Both the position numbers and the translations under genes were made by a program. DNA of 64,000 nucleotides from NCBI GenBank assembly GCA_907165135.1, contig OU015567.1:15815001-15879000 (forward strand), read 5' to 3'. The DNA comes from Oikopleura dioica. Its lineage: Eukaryota; Chordata; Appendicularia; Copelata; Oikopleuridae. Each line of letters starts with the position of its first letter. Positions within the stretch are counted from its first letter, which is position 1. Under the pieces are notes generated by a model that was not told where the DNA came from, made no database searches, and saw nothing but the letters and a program-made list of their open reading frames with translations. Shown here piece after piece: positions 31,930 to 41,973 of this stretch.

Positions 31930-34158
31930 TTATTGTCGAATCGTAATGTTCCAGCGGACAAAAGTATGTCCTCCTTCGAGTTTGACCATTCCTTTTGAAT
32001 CCGGCGTCAACTTTTTCGCCGAGTTGTAGCTCTTCCCAGTATCACCGCCAATATCGTCCGCGGTGGCTTGAAAGTCGACGCGTTTTCCTAAAAAATAAAA
32101 TCTCAAATTCAACAATCGATACCGTTGTAAGTGAGCCACATTTTCCAGAATTGCCCGTCGCCACCGTAGTCTTTTTTGCTCGTTTGATGTCGGATTGTCC
32201 ATCCAGCTTCCGACACTTCCAAATTTTTGCATTGAAAAAAACTTTATTTTGGCTGAAAATCGCGTCGAAACAAAACTCAAAATACTGAAAAATGCGATTT
32301 AATCCAATTCCTTCAAATTAAAAGTCGTGAACCCAGCTGCCATTGCTCGAAGCACTCTTCGCACTGCTGCTTCCTCGTGTCCTCTTCGGACAGATGAAGA
32401 GTCGTCGCCGTTGTAAAGTCCAAATCCGTTCAGTGGTGATGCGCCGAGGAATTCAACCTTTTCTTTCAGTCCTTTATTTTCTGTTTCCAGCTTTGTGATT
32501 TTGTTTTGAGCTTCCTTCAAAGTCTCCTGTGTTTTTGTTAATCTCTGTTCAGCTTTCACCATAAATCCATCATTTTCTTCTGTGTCTCTTCAAGTTTCTT
32601 CTGCAACTCCGCAATCAAATGATCATTAATAACATCCTTGGTCTCCAGTCGATTGAGTCCAAAAACGAGATTTTCGGGTTTGATTCGATGTTTGAGCTGC
32701 TCGACCAAACTCCACAAAACAGGCTGGTTCATCAAAGAAGTCACGCTTTCGACTCGCTCGCCGATTTCGACGACCAAACACTGCTTGATCAGACTTTCCA
32801 TTACAGGGAAGGCGACTTCGGCTGGACTTCGAATGTTTTGGGCGATGTTCATCATTGTTTGGAAATGGTTGTCCGTGGCGAAGGGATGTCTTTTTTCAGT
32901 TTTGAAACTTTATTTTGTGAGAAAGTATTTTCGAAAATAAAAAATAAGAGAAGAAATAAACTTTTCTAAAATTTGGTAAAACTGTCCCTAAAAGTACAAA
33001 GCATTTGCATAATGATTCCGAATGGCCACAAATCTCGTCGGAAAGAGATCTGCTCGGTTTCCTTATCAGTGTTTGAAAATTGTTGAAACACCGGTCTGAG
33101 GAAGAACCGTCCAATTTTTTCGGAAAAATGTCGGCTAAAATTCAAGCAAATATCCGCTCAATGATTTTGGGTAGAATAAATTTTTGGAAGAGATTTTTAT
33201 GAAAAGGGTTTTGATTGGCCGGTAGACCAAATACAGCAATCTTATTCGTTATCCGAAAATTCAATTCCAAAAATTGGTTTTGTCTTTGATTTTCGGAACC
33301 TTCTTTTTCAAACACTGTTCCTGATTCTTGAGTGTTTCCGGCGGGTAATAGTCAATTGTTCCTGCGACGCCGGTATTTTTGGTCGCTTCGATTGTTCGGG
33401 AAATGTTGAAATCGGCCAGCTTCGCCTAATTTTTGCATTTATTTTGTGAAGTCATCGATTATTTACCGTTTTCTTATCAGCAGAAAGAAGGACATTTTCG
33501 GGCTTTACGTCTCGGTGGATTACATTTTGGGAATGAACGTAGTCTATTTTAAAATTACGACTTTATTATTCAAATTTCCTCAAACCTAGAGCAACAGCCA
33601 GTTGAGCCGTTATCCGAAGCGCTTCGTTTTCATCCCAGGGTTCTTCAGTTTCTTTTCCTTCTGAAAGAATCAATAAAGAAAGAATGTTATTGCTGAATCT
33701 TACCGTTGAGAAGCTTCTCTTTGAGATATTCGGACAAATCGCCTCCAGGAAGATATTCGAGGATTAGCGCGTGGTAGGTGAAGTTTTTTGGGCCATTGAA
33801 AACGAAATCATCGAGTAGTTTCACGACATAGTCGTTGTCTTTTCAGAGGTTAAAAATTGAATTGAAATAATGAATCAAGCAAAAACTTATTCAAACAAAA
33901 TCAAACCCCTTTCCTAGTTTTTGAAGCAGGGCAACTTCCGATTTTGCGTCTTCTTCTTGCTGTTCATTTAAAAGTGCGATTCCCTTGAGCATTTTCAACT
34001 CGTTGTCTAAATACGATTACGAAACCGCCCCTTCCACACTTCCCCTTACCATTTTGAGTATCCTCAACGAGGAAGTAAATCTTCCCATCTCTCGACTCTT
34101 TCAATTCTCTGATCGCCTTGTAGCGCTGGTTGATCATCTCACCTTCCATTTTCGTCAA
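31930..34158 (-). pseudogene. Serine/threonine kinase-like gene K2 with a MITE-derived intron and frame breaks
   Basis: Exons: 34050-34158, 33914-34006, 33704-33838, 33586-33660, 33467-33543, then about 33321-33466 and 32988-33061, then 32305-32889, 32123-32241 and the last to 31930. Kinase parts: RYKAIRELKESRDGKIYFLV, NELKMLKG, ALILEYLPGGDL, HRDVKPENVLL, ADFNISR (Asn replaces Gly of DFG), PPET, DLWPFGIIMQML. A coiled coil and the family's C-terminal domain (EVSEAGWTIRHQ, KSYNSAKKLTPDS, WNITIR) follow. Inferred non-canonical introns: 33839-33913 GA-AG, 32890-32987 GG-AG, 32242-32304 GA-AG, and 33062-33320 GA-AG, which is a MITE. One-base indels against K3 break the frame near 32562 and in the T-run near 32240. 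Both are in or beside homopolymers, so sequencing error is possible. It forms an inverted pair with K3. Confidence 0.75.
33067..33317. mobile_element. hAT-type MITE forming an intron of K2
   Basis: CAGTGTTTGAAAA at 33067 is inverted as TTTTCAAACACTG ending at 33317. The flanks are TTCCTTAT (33059-33066) and TTCCTGAT (33318-33325), an 8-bp target duplication with one mismatch. The site lies inside a kinase exon that is uninterrupted in K3. The interior contains the GATTGGCCGGTAGACC dispersed repeat. Confidence 0.88.
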
Positions 34159-34164
34159 AATTCG

Positions 34165-34307
34165 ATTCTGCTGAATGAGAAGACAGAATTTGCAGCGCGG
34201 CCGGCTTTTTTATTTGCAAAGATCGCCTTCTTCAAATTCTGCAAATATTGCTCAGAATTCGCCACCGCCCAACAACTGTATTTGTTCTGTCTATTTACAG
34301 GTCTTCG
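34165..34307 (-). promoter_or_regulatory. Conserved upstream block of K2
   Basis: This sequence directly upstream of the K2 start is very similar, in inverted orientation, to 39938-40080 upstream of K3. Shared words include GCAGCGCGGCCGGC, AAGATCGCCTTCTTC and GCCACCGCCCA. It probably holds the promoter, but no core element can be named with confidence. Confidence 0.5.
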
Positions 34308-34397
34308 TCGAAAATGAAAATTTCCCGGATATTTTTAAAAGAGACAGAATGAAAACAAAAATTCATAATATTTTATTAAGTTTTATTTTTTTATTGA

Positions 34398-36459
34398 CTA
34401 AAAGAAGAAAATAAAAAGCAAACAAGCAAAAGCCATTGAAATTGAAGCTGAGGATGCGGAAGAATCTCTGTTGAGCGGCAGTCCATTTCTTTCCCAAATT
34501 TCTTCAAGCTGCTCTTCGCATTGAGTCTTGTTATTTGGCGCATCGCAGAAGAGGTTGGCTTCAATGCTTCGAGCAGATCGGTCGAGTTCCTTCGCTTGTT
34601 CGAGCAGATTCCCGTCGAAACTGTCTTCAAAGCCGCCCCAAATAGCGCCGAAAAAATAATTCTTCTTCGCTAAGAAAATGGTCCAAAGAAGACAAAATCA
34701 GTGTTTTTTACCGTGTTTCTGGACAAAAGGAATGTATTCTTTTAGCATCAAATTGAATCGGGCGCTAAATTGAAATTTTTCTTTCAGAAAATTTTCATTT
34801 GAAAAAAAAACCTGTAAATAAACCATCGCAAAACGCCAGTGTAAAAGGTTTGTTCCTCAGGATGGCCGATTGTATTTTCAAAAGTCATGATGTTTTGGAG
34901 CATAGGAATAACTTGTTCCGCATGTGCTCGGCAACCTGTTTAGAAAACCTGAGTCAGGTTTTGAAGAACTAAAATGAAAAGCCGCTTAGTCAATATTTTT
35001 AAATAAATAAAAGTAATTTTGTTCGCTACGCGGCTTTTCATTTCAGGCTTTCCAAGCCTGACTCAGGTTTTTACACAGGTTGCCGAGCCCAGTGTTCTGT
35101 CAACTCAGTAGCGTCCGAGACTGCATTGTAGAACTCGACGGATTGAAGCATTTCCATCACATCTATAATTTGCACGAAAATTTTGTCGCACAACTGAATT
35201 TTTACCGTCACAAGCTTCGGGATACAAAGCGACGAGACGAACGAACGCCCATGCTGTTCCAACATCGCTGCCGATCGAGTCGATTTTAGTAAAATTTCCG
35301 CTGAAATGCGTTTTAAAAAATAATGAATCGAAAGAGTACCTGAAGTATTTTAAGTAGAACGCGTGGAATTTCTCGATCGGGGGTTTAATAGCTCTGCTGA
35401 ATTGTTTGACAGCATCGTTGACTCCAGAACAGATTTCGTTGGCATAGCTTCGCGGCACAGTTGATCGCTTTTTGAGAGGAATATTGGTTTCAGTTAGGGT
35501 TAGGCCCTGACTGTCAGGGTAGGGGGAGAAGACTAAGTAGAGTTACTCAGTTTGGGTTAGGGTTAGGTATTCAATGTAGGGATAAAAACAAATATAAGGG
35601 CGCCTTCAAAAAAAATGGTGGTAATAATCCTTCCTGCAAGAAAACAGCGATGATATCGGTCACATGAGTAAGATCTTCGAATACAAATTGATTGTCATTT
35701 TCTTGATAAAATCTTTTACCTGGAAGTTCAGAAGACCCGTTGTTGAAAAACGGAGCCAGTGGCTGGAGAATATACTCAAACACATTATTCGCGCTTTCGC
35801 CCTCTACTTCAGTCAAAAGAAACGCGGCAACGGAAGTGATCATATCCTCGATTTCCCGCGTTGAAGACTCGCTAACTTCAGCAAATATATCAAAAATGAA
35901 CTTTCGAATAGCGGCGACGTCCAATTCGATGCTCTCGCGCTCAGTCGAAAAAACTTCAATCCCGCTTTTGCACCAGTCGTTGTCCCACTTGAAAAGGATG
36001 AATTTCGCGATGGTGATTGTGTCCAAATAAGTTGCGTCAGAGAAATTGGAGGAAAACAGAAGCCCGGCGATGTTAACATCTTCTTCAAGCCGTCTGAAAG
36101 GAACATGATTTTCAATTTCAGGCTCCAATTCGGGGTAGTGTCCGGAACCGACAAAAAATTCGATTTTTCGAAATTTTTTGTCGGTTCCGGTCACCTACTC
36201 TCAAATTCGACTAGAAAATCGACTATTTCGGGCCCAAACCACAGTTTTTCCGACAATTTTGGGCTTACTACTGTATTCACCTTATGGTTTCCTTGACAAA
36301 TGCAACTCCAAAAGCAATATCTTTTATTTCATTTTTCTCCGTCTCATTCAGACCATCCAGTGCACTCATATCGTCCACAGTCGCATGACAAAGAGTTCCG
36401 AACTTTTCATCAAAAAACTGGGCAGAAATGCCTGCAAAGAGGCAAATACCAAGTCGCAT
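34398..36459 (-). CDS. Secreted protein with possible GPI-anchor signal, unknown family
   Basis: The start at 36459 gives MRLGICLFAGISAQ, a plausible signal peptide, with donor at 36281. Exon 2 (from 36093) reads RLEEDVNIAGLLFSSNF, WDNDWCKSGIEVFSTE and EVSESSTREIEDMITS. Later exons include YANEICSGVNDAVKQFSR (about 35340-35450), VTVKIQLCDKIFVQIIDVM (about 35100-35290), HAEQVIPMLQNIMTFEN (34800-34925), FNLMLKEYIPFVQKH (about 34730-34770) and a final exon NYFFGAIWGGFEDS ... CDAPNNKTQCEEQLEEIW that ends in SISMAFACLLFIFFF, a hydrophobic tail typical of GPI signals. A family A MITE (34925-35092) splits codons for TELTE and HAEQ. Intron 1 holds a mini family C element. No family is recognised. Confidence 0.6.
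34925..35092. mobile_element. Family A MITE within a coding exon
   Basis: TGCTCGGCAACCTGTTTAG at the left and ACACAGGTTGCCGAGCCCAG at the right. On the minus strand it falls between GACAGAACA and CATGCGGAACAA; joining these restores an open frame (ELTE-HAEQ). Confidence 0.85.
36133..36200. mobile_element. Mini family C element
   Basis: GTGTCCGGAACCGACAAAAA and TTTTTTGTCGGTTCCGGTCA are inverted with only about 12 bases between them. It lies in intron 1 of the secreted-protein gene. Confidence 0.7.
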
Positions 36460-36617
36460 TTTATCTCTTTGAAAATCAGCGAAGAGGGATGCGATGAAAA
36501 AATGATTTGATTTCAATGATTAATTCCGGCCGGAAATGCATCGACGATTTTTGATGAAAAATGCTTGGATTTAATTTTTTGTTGTTTGACATCGGTGAAA
36601 TTGGTATGGTTTTGTTT

Positions 36618-36665
36618 ATTTCAGTAAAGCTTTCGGATGCTGAGATCCATCTTCAGTACTAGAAT
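36618..36665 (-). ncRNA. Hammerhead ribozyme candidate, inverted pseudo-LTR copy
   Basis: Reverse-complement copy of the motif described at 37008-37055, with the same core CTGAAGA and GAAA. Confidence 0.7.
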
Positions 36666-37007
36666 AAAGTGTAAAGAATACGAAAAGAAGTGAAAATATT
36701 TTGAGGGCTAGACTTTGAGAGAGAGTAGCGCACTGAAGTTCAAATGAAAGATTTCAAGAGAAATAAATTTGGTCTAGAGAATTTTTGAAAGAATAAATGT
36801 TGAACTAGAGATTTTTTGAAAATGATTAATATAATCGGGCTTCGGATCATTTTCAAAAATCTCTAGTTCAACATTTATTCTTTCAAAATTCTCTAGACCA
36901 AATTTATTTCTCTTGAAATCTTTCATTTGAACTTCAGTGCGCTACTCTCTCTCAAAGTCTAGCCCTCAAAGGTTTATTTTTACTTCTTTTCGTATTCTTT
37001 ACACTTT

Positions 37008-37055
37008 ATTCTAGTACTGAAGATGGATCTCAGCATCCGAAAGCTTTACTGAAAT
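37008..37055 (+). ncRNA. Hammerhead ribozyme candidate, 5' pseudo-LTR
   Basis: In order: ATTCTAGTA (stem I, 5' side), core CTGAAGA, hairpin GGAT-CTCAGC-ATCC (stem II), core GAAA, a minimal stem III formed by AGCT, then U and TACTGAAAT (stem I, 3' side). Stem I pairs over nine positions with one mismatch and one G-U. CUGANGA and GAAA are the invariant hammerhead core. A palindromic, very short stem III is the form known from Penelope-like elements, which cleave as dimers. Predicted cleavage follows the base at 37046. Confidence 0.75.
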
Positions 37056-37106
37056 AAACAAAACCATACCAATTTCACCGATGTCAAACAACAAGAGATT
37101 ATCTTA

Positions 37107-39575
37107 ATGGAAAACAGACATCACCGTATCTACGAAATATACGAATGTACCCGTAAAATCGTACGAACAAGAAGTAACAATTTATTCCTCGAGAGATGTT
37201 TAACTGCTGGACTCAACCCTAAATTCACCGCCTTTTCTTGTCAATTCCTATCGAAGGTAAACTGGTCGCCGCATGTTATCCACCAAAAACGAACGAAGAT
37301 CACTAAAAACGCTATATTTAACAATCAAGCTAAAATTTCTCATCTTAATTCTCAGCTTCATCATCTTAAGTTAAAACATTTTCATAATTCCTCCGATACA
37401 TTTACCGACTCATCCATCGAATACCATTTCAAACTTGCAAATGAGCATGAATCATCTCATACTAAAATTCTTAATCGAAAATTTGAACAATTGTCATCAC
37501 CATCATCTGATCAAGCATCCATTCATATTTTCAATGACACAAATATTGAAATACCCCATTCGGTTATCCAGATTCTTAAATTTTCAAGTAAACGACCAAT
37601 CGGTGGCTCGCCCACAACAGTTAGAATTACGGAGAGTTTTGAGTATCTTTTTAACAATGTGTTAAAGTATTGCAAAGATTTAAAATTGGACGCGCTAGAA
37701 ATAGATGAAATCAAAACAAAGCTAAAAACTCAATTTCATTTTTTACGAAAAAGTTATTCATCATCTAATGACGCTAAAATCCTAAAAGATTTTCTCGCGA
37801 AACACCCCGATTACTTATTTATTAATGTAGATAAATCTGAAAATTTGAGATTTTGCTCATTTGAGTATTACAAAAATAAACTTTTGGAAATTCTCACTAC
37901 AAATAACTATAAACCAATTACACATGATCACACAGAACTAAATTATTTTCGAATGAATAATATTATCGAAATGCTTAAACCATACATAAGTCATAAATTA
38001 GAAAAACAAATTAAACCAAATTTCAATAGCAGAATCGGCTTCGGCATAAGCAAAGAATCGAAAGAGAATAAACCCCTTCGATTAATTGTTAGCGGAAGAA
38101 ATGCTATTTCATCAAATATAGAACAATTCTATCTTTTACCAATTCTGAAAAAGTTAGAAGGCTTCTGTAAATTTCAAATTCGAGACACTAAACAACTTAA
38201 AACTAATCTGACTAATATAAGAAATAAATTTGACCCAAAAATTCACTGTATTTACAGCCTGGATATCGTCAAAATGTACGACAATATCAATGTTTTCGAA
38301 GCAATTAATTTTATTTGTGATAAAATTTATGCATTTCCTAATAAGTTTTTTCCCAAAAAAGATAATAATAATGATAACCCTTACTCTAATCTTGATTCAA
38401 ACATACCACCACGATCACTTTTTCAGTCTATTTTGAAAGCAACCCTTACAGATTTTACAAGTTTTAAGACCCTTGTGGGAGACTATCAACAAATACAAGG
38501 TATAAGCATGGGAGGACAAATAAGTGGACTCATAGCGAATATTTATGCAGCAAAAGTTGAAAACCCTATTATTACTAAATTATTGAGAAATAATGACATT
38601 ATTCTATATAACAGATTCGTCGACGATTCCATAATTATTGGCACAAAATCAAGTAAACTGAAACTTTTCGCGTCTTTAAATTCAGCCGACAAAAATTTGA
38701 AATATAAAATTGAACATTCAACAAATAAATCTATTAATTTTCTGGACACCACAATTAAATTTTCAAATAAAACTAGCCAATTAGAGATGGAACATTTCGA
38801 GAAAAAGTCAAAAAGTTCCGTTACAATGAATTACAAAACTTCCATAGCCCCTACGTCTCATAAACGTAACACAATTTTAGGATCATGTAATAGAATTAGA
38901 AACGCATGCACAAATCAACAAGATGAAGACAAAGGTCTTTCTAAACTTAAATCTAAATTAATCAAAAACAATTTCCCTAAACAATTTTTGAAAAATGAAA
39001 TTGATAAATTTAAAAATAACTCAAACAAAACTAAAGATAAAGATTTTGATTCCTCTCTATTTTTATCGCTAGATTTTACTTCTGAACGATGTAATACAAT
39101 ACACAAAAACATCCTAAAAATTTTCCAAACTCATCTCCCGCGATTCAAATTAACAATTAGTTGGCGATGCATCAGATTGAATTCAATATTAACTCCCCTT
39201 ACTAAACCTAGAAAAGACACGGAAAACCGAAAGGCGTGCATTTACTCTTTCGTATGCGATTGCTCTCAAAACTATATCGGCCACACAAAGCGGCAATTGA
39301 ACACTCGTATTTCAGAACATGGTCAAAAAAGTCGAAAATCGGAAGTCGGAGTCCATATTTTTAACTGCAATAATTATAAAAATAATCTTCTTTCTAACTT
39401 TGGTTCCAAACCAACTCCATCTCAACGTTTCCAGTACCTAAAATCTCATTTTACTGTTCTAAAAGACAATGTCTTCGATTATTTCAAACGAACTTTTATT
39501 GAATCATATCATATCCATTTCTGCCAACCTTCCCTTAACAGACAACGTCAACACCAATCTATAACAATAATATAG
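37107..39575 (+). CDS. Penelope-like reverse transcriptase with GIY-YIG endonuclease
   Basis: A single uninterrupted ORF of 822 residues. The reverse transcriptase core lies at about 310-560: YSLDIVKMYDNI (motif A aspartate), GISMGGQISGLIANIYAAKV, and NRFVDDSIIIG (catalytic DD). The C-terminal GIY-YIG endonuclease is at about 710-790: ACIYSFVCDCSQNYIGHTKR, then NTRISEHGQKS. The Cys-containing CDC segment is usual for Penelope-like endonucleases. The N-terminal 300 residues are Lys/Asn/His-rich and probably bind nucleic acid. Codon use is much more AT-rich than in neighbouring host genes. It copies element RNA at nicked chromosomal DNA. No frameshift or stop is seen. Confidence 0.95.
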   Translation: MENRHHRIYEIYECTRKIVRTRSNNLFLERCLTAGLNPKFTAFSCQFLSKVNWSPHVIHQKRTKITKNAIFNNQAKISHLNSQLHHLKLKHFHNSSDTFTDSSIEYHFKLANEHESSHTKILNRKFEQLSSPSSDQASIHIFNDTNIEIPHSVIQILKFSSKRPIGGSPTTVRITESFEYLFNNVLKYCKDLKLDALEIDEIKTKLKTQFHFLRKSYSSSNDAKILKDFLAKHPDYLFINVDKSENLRFCSFEYYKNKLLEILTTNNYKPITHDHTELNYFRMNNIIEMLKPYISHKLEKQIKPNFNSRIGFGISKESKENKPLRLIVSGRNAISSNIEQFYLLPILKKLEGFCKFQIRDTKQLKTNLTNIRNKFDPKIHCIYSLDIVKMYDNINVFEAINFICDKIYAFPNKFFPKKDNNNDNPYSNLDSNIPPRSLFQSILKATLTDFTSFKTLVGDYQQIQGISMGGQISGLIANIYAAKVENPIITKLLRNNDIILYNRFVDDSIIIGTKSSKLKLFASLNSADKNLKYKIEHSTNKSINFLDTTIKFSNKTSQLEMEHFEKKSKSSVTMNYKTSIAPTSHKRNTILGSCNRIRNACTNQQDEDKGLSKLKSKLIKNNFPKQFLKNEIDKFKNNSNKTKDKDFDSSLFLSLDFTSERCNTIHKNILKIFQTHLPRFKLTISWRCIRLNSILTPLTKPRKDTENRKACIYSFVCDCSQNYIGHTKRQLNTRISEHGQKSRKSEVGVHIFNCNNYKNNLLSNFGSKPTPSQRFQYLKSHFTVLKDNVFDYFKRTFIESYHIHFCQPSLNRQRQHQSITII

Positions 39576-39776
39576 TCGGGCACTTTTTGAAAATGATCCG
39601 AAGCCCGATTATATTAATCATTTTCAAAAATCTCTAGTTCAACATTTATTCTTTCAAAAATTCTCTAGACCAAATTTATTTCTCTTGAAATCTTTCATTT
39701 GAACTTCAGTGCGCTACTCTCTCTCAAAGTCTAGCCCTCAAAATATTTTCACTTCTTTTCGTATTCTTTACACTTT

Positions 39777-39824
39777 ATTCTAGTACTGAAGATGGATCTC
39801 AGCATCCGAAAGCTTTACTGAAAT
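39777..39824 (+). ncRNA. Hammerhead ribozyme candidate, 3' pseudo-LTR
   Basis: Identical in all core and stem positions to the 37008-37055 copy. Two direct copies flank the ORF, so a transcript through both could be cut to unit length. Confidence 0.75.
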
Positions 39825-40085
39825 AAACAAAACCATACGGATTTAATTTTATTTAATAAATTTAGCTCAATCAGAAAATGAACTGCCGAATAGATATTCG
39901 TGGAAAAATCACGGACCGTTTTTTCCCTAAGCCCTGTAAATAGACAAAATAAATACAGTTGCTGGGCGGTGGCGAATTCGGAGCAATATTTGCAGAATTT
40001 GAAGAAGGCGATCTTTGCAAACAGAAAAAGCCGGCCGCGCTGCAAATTCTCTTTTTCATTCAGCAGAATCGAATTTTGACGAAAA

Positions 40086-41973
40086 ATGGAAGGTGAAATG
40101 ATCAACGAGCGCTACAAGGCGATCAGAGAATTGAAAGAGTCGAGAGATGGGAAGATTTACTTTCTCGTCGAGGATACTCAAAATGGTAAAGAGAAGTGTG
40201 GAAGGAGCGGTTACGTGATCGTGTTTAGACAACGAGCAGAAAATGCTCAAGGGAATCGCGCTTTTGAATGAACAACAAAAAGAAGACGCGAAATCGGAAA
40301 TTGCTTTGCTCCGAAGACTAGGAAAAGGGTTTATTGACCAGATCTTAAAACTTTCTGGAATGAACTACAAGTTAATGAAAACCTCTCAAAAGACAATGAC
40401 TATGTAGTAAAACTGCTCGACGATTTCGTTTTTACTGACCCGAACAACTTCACCTACCACGCTCTGATTCTCGAATATCTTCCAGGAGGCGACTTGTCCG
40501 AGTATTTGAAGGAGAAACTTCTCAACGGTAAGATCAAGCAGAAGCATTTTTCCATTGCTTTTTTGTTTCAGAAGGAAAAGAAACTGAAGAACCGTGGGAT
40601 GAAAATGAAGCGCTTCGGATTACTGCTCAACTGGCTGTTGCTCTAGGTTTGCACAAATTTGAATAATTAAATCGTAATTTTAAAATAGACTACGTCCATT
40701 CCCAAAATGTGATACACCGAGACGTCAAGCCCGAAAACGTCCTGCTTTCTGCTGATAAGAAAACGGTAAACAAACTTTAACGTCATCAGAAATTTGAGAA
40801 AATTAAGGCAAAACTGGCCGATTTCAACATTTCCCGAACGATCGAGGCGACCAAAAACACCGGTGTCGCTGGAACAATGGACTTTTATCCACCCGAAACG
40901 CTTAGAAATCAAGAAACTGAGCAGATCTCTTTCCGACGAGATTTGTGGCCATTTGGAATTATCATGCAGATGCTTTGTTCTTTCAGGAATAGTTTTAAAA
41001 TCAAAGATTTTTTGATTTTCTTTATGAAAATTTGAAAACTGAAAAAGACATCCCTTCGCAACGGATGACCCTTTGCAAACAATGATGAACATCGCCCAAA
41101 ACATCCGTCAACCAGCAGAAGTCGCCTTTCCGGTCATGGAAAGTCTGATCAAGCAATGTTTGGTCGTCGAAATCGGCGAAAGAGTCGAAAGCGTGACTTC
41201 TTTGATGAAACAGCCTCTTTTGTGGAGTTTGGTTGAGCAGCTCAAGAATAGAATCAAACCGGAAAACCTCGTTTTTGGACTCAATCGATTGGAGACCAAG
41301 GATGTTATTAAGGATTATTTGATTGCGGAGTTGCAGAAGAAACTTGAAGAAACGCAGAAGAAAATGGTCGATTTTATGGGAAAAACCCAGCGGACTTTGA
41401 AGGAAGCTCAAAGCAAAATCTCAAAGCTCGAAACTGAAAACACTAAACTGAAAAAACTGTCGGGTTTCTCTGCGGATCACCACATGATGGATTTGGTCTT
41501 TTTCATGGCGACGACAAACGATCTCAGCACTACGAACATGATGTGCCAAAAGTGCTTCGAGGAATGGCTTCTGGCTTGACGACTTTTAATTTGAAGGAAT
41601 TGGATAAAATCACATTTTTAGTTTTTTGATTTTTGTTTCGACGCGATTTTCATCCAAAATTAAGTTTTGGCTCAACGACAATTTCGAAGTATCGGAAGCT
41701 GGCTGGACAATCCGACATCAATCGAAGAGCAAAAACTACGGCGGCGACGGCTTCTGGAAAATGTGGCTTCTTTTCAACGGTATTGATTGTTGAATTTGAG
41801 ATTTTTATTTTTTAGGAAAACGCGTCGGTTTTGAAGCCGACGCGGACGATATTGACCATTATGATGGGAAGAGCTACAACTCGGCGAAGAAGTTGACGCC
41901 GGATTCACAAGGAATGGTCAAACTCAAAGGAGAACGACTTTATGTCCGCTGGAATATTACTGTAAGAAAGTAA
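40086..41973 (+). CDS. Serine/threonine kinase-like gene K3 with coiled coil and novel C-terminal domain
   Basis: Exons: 40086-40185, 40229-40321, 40393-40527, 40572-40646, 40689-40765, 40808-40986, 41048-41602, 41665-41779, 41816-41973. Exons 2-5 match those of K1 and K2 in length (93, 135, 75, 77). Kinase parts: RYKAIRELKESRDGKIYFLV, EQKMLKG (beta-3 Lys), SEIALLRRL (alpha-C Glu), ALILEYLPGGDL, HRDVKPENVLL, ADFNISR (DFG with Gly changed to Asn), GVAGTMDFYPPET, DLWPFGIIMQML. Then HPFATDDPLQT, a coiled coil (KKLEETQKKM), GFGLFHGDD, EVSEAGWTIRHQ and GKSYNSAKKLTPDS to WNITVRK. Introns 40322-40392, 40987-41047 and 41603-41664 are inferred GA-AG. A one-base deficit in the A-run at about 41449-41454 shifts the frame before the GFG motif; it may be an assembly error or a real break. 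The kinase family is unassigned. Confidence 0.75.

Larger units (their letters stand above)
36579..39838 (+). mobile_element. Penelope-like element, apparently complete
   Basis: A 3.26 kb element is bounded by a perfect 12-bp target duplication, GGATTTAATTTT, at 36567-36578 and 39839-39850. Order: an inverted pseudo-LTR (about 36579-36835), a direct pseudo-LTR (about 36845-37090), one long ORF (37107-39575) and a second direct pseudo-LTR (about 39590-39838). The pseudo-LTRs share TCTCTAGTTCAACATTTATT and CTACTCTCTCTCAAAGTC. An inverted leading copy, direct flanking copies and a variable-length target duplication are all typical of Penelope-like elements. Because the ORF is intact and the repeats are nearly identical, the insertion is probably young. 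Confidence 0.93.

Noticed and set aside
32619-32969. Plus-strand frames opposite the K2 coiled coil
   Set aside because: They are antisense shadows of a coiled-coil exon; the minus strand carries the paralogue match.
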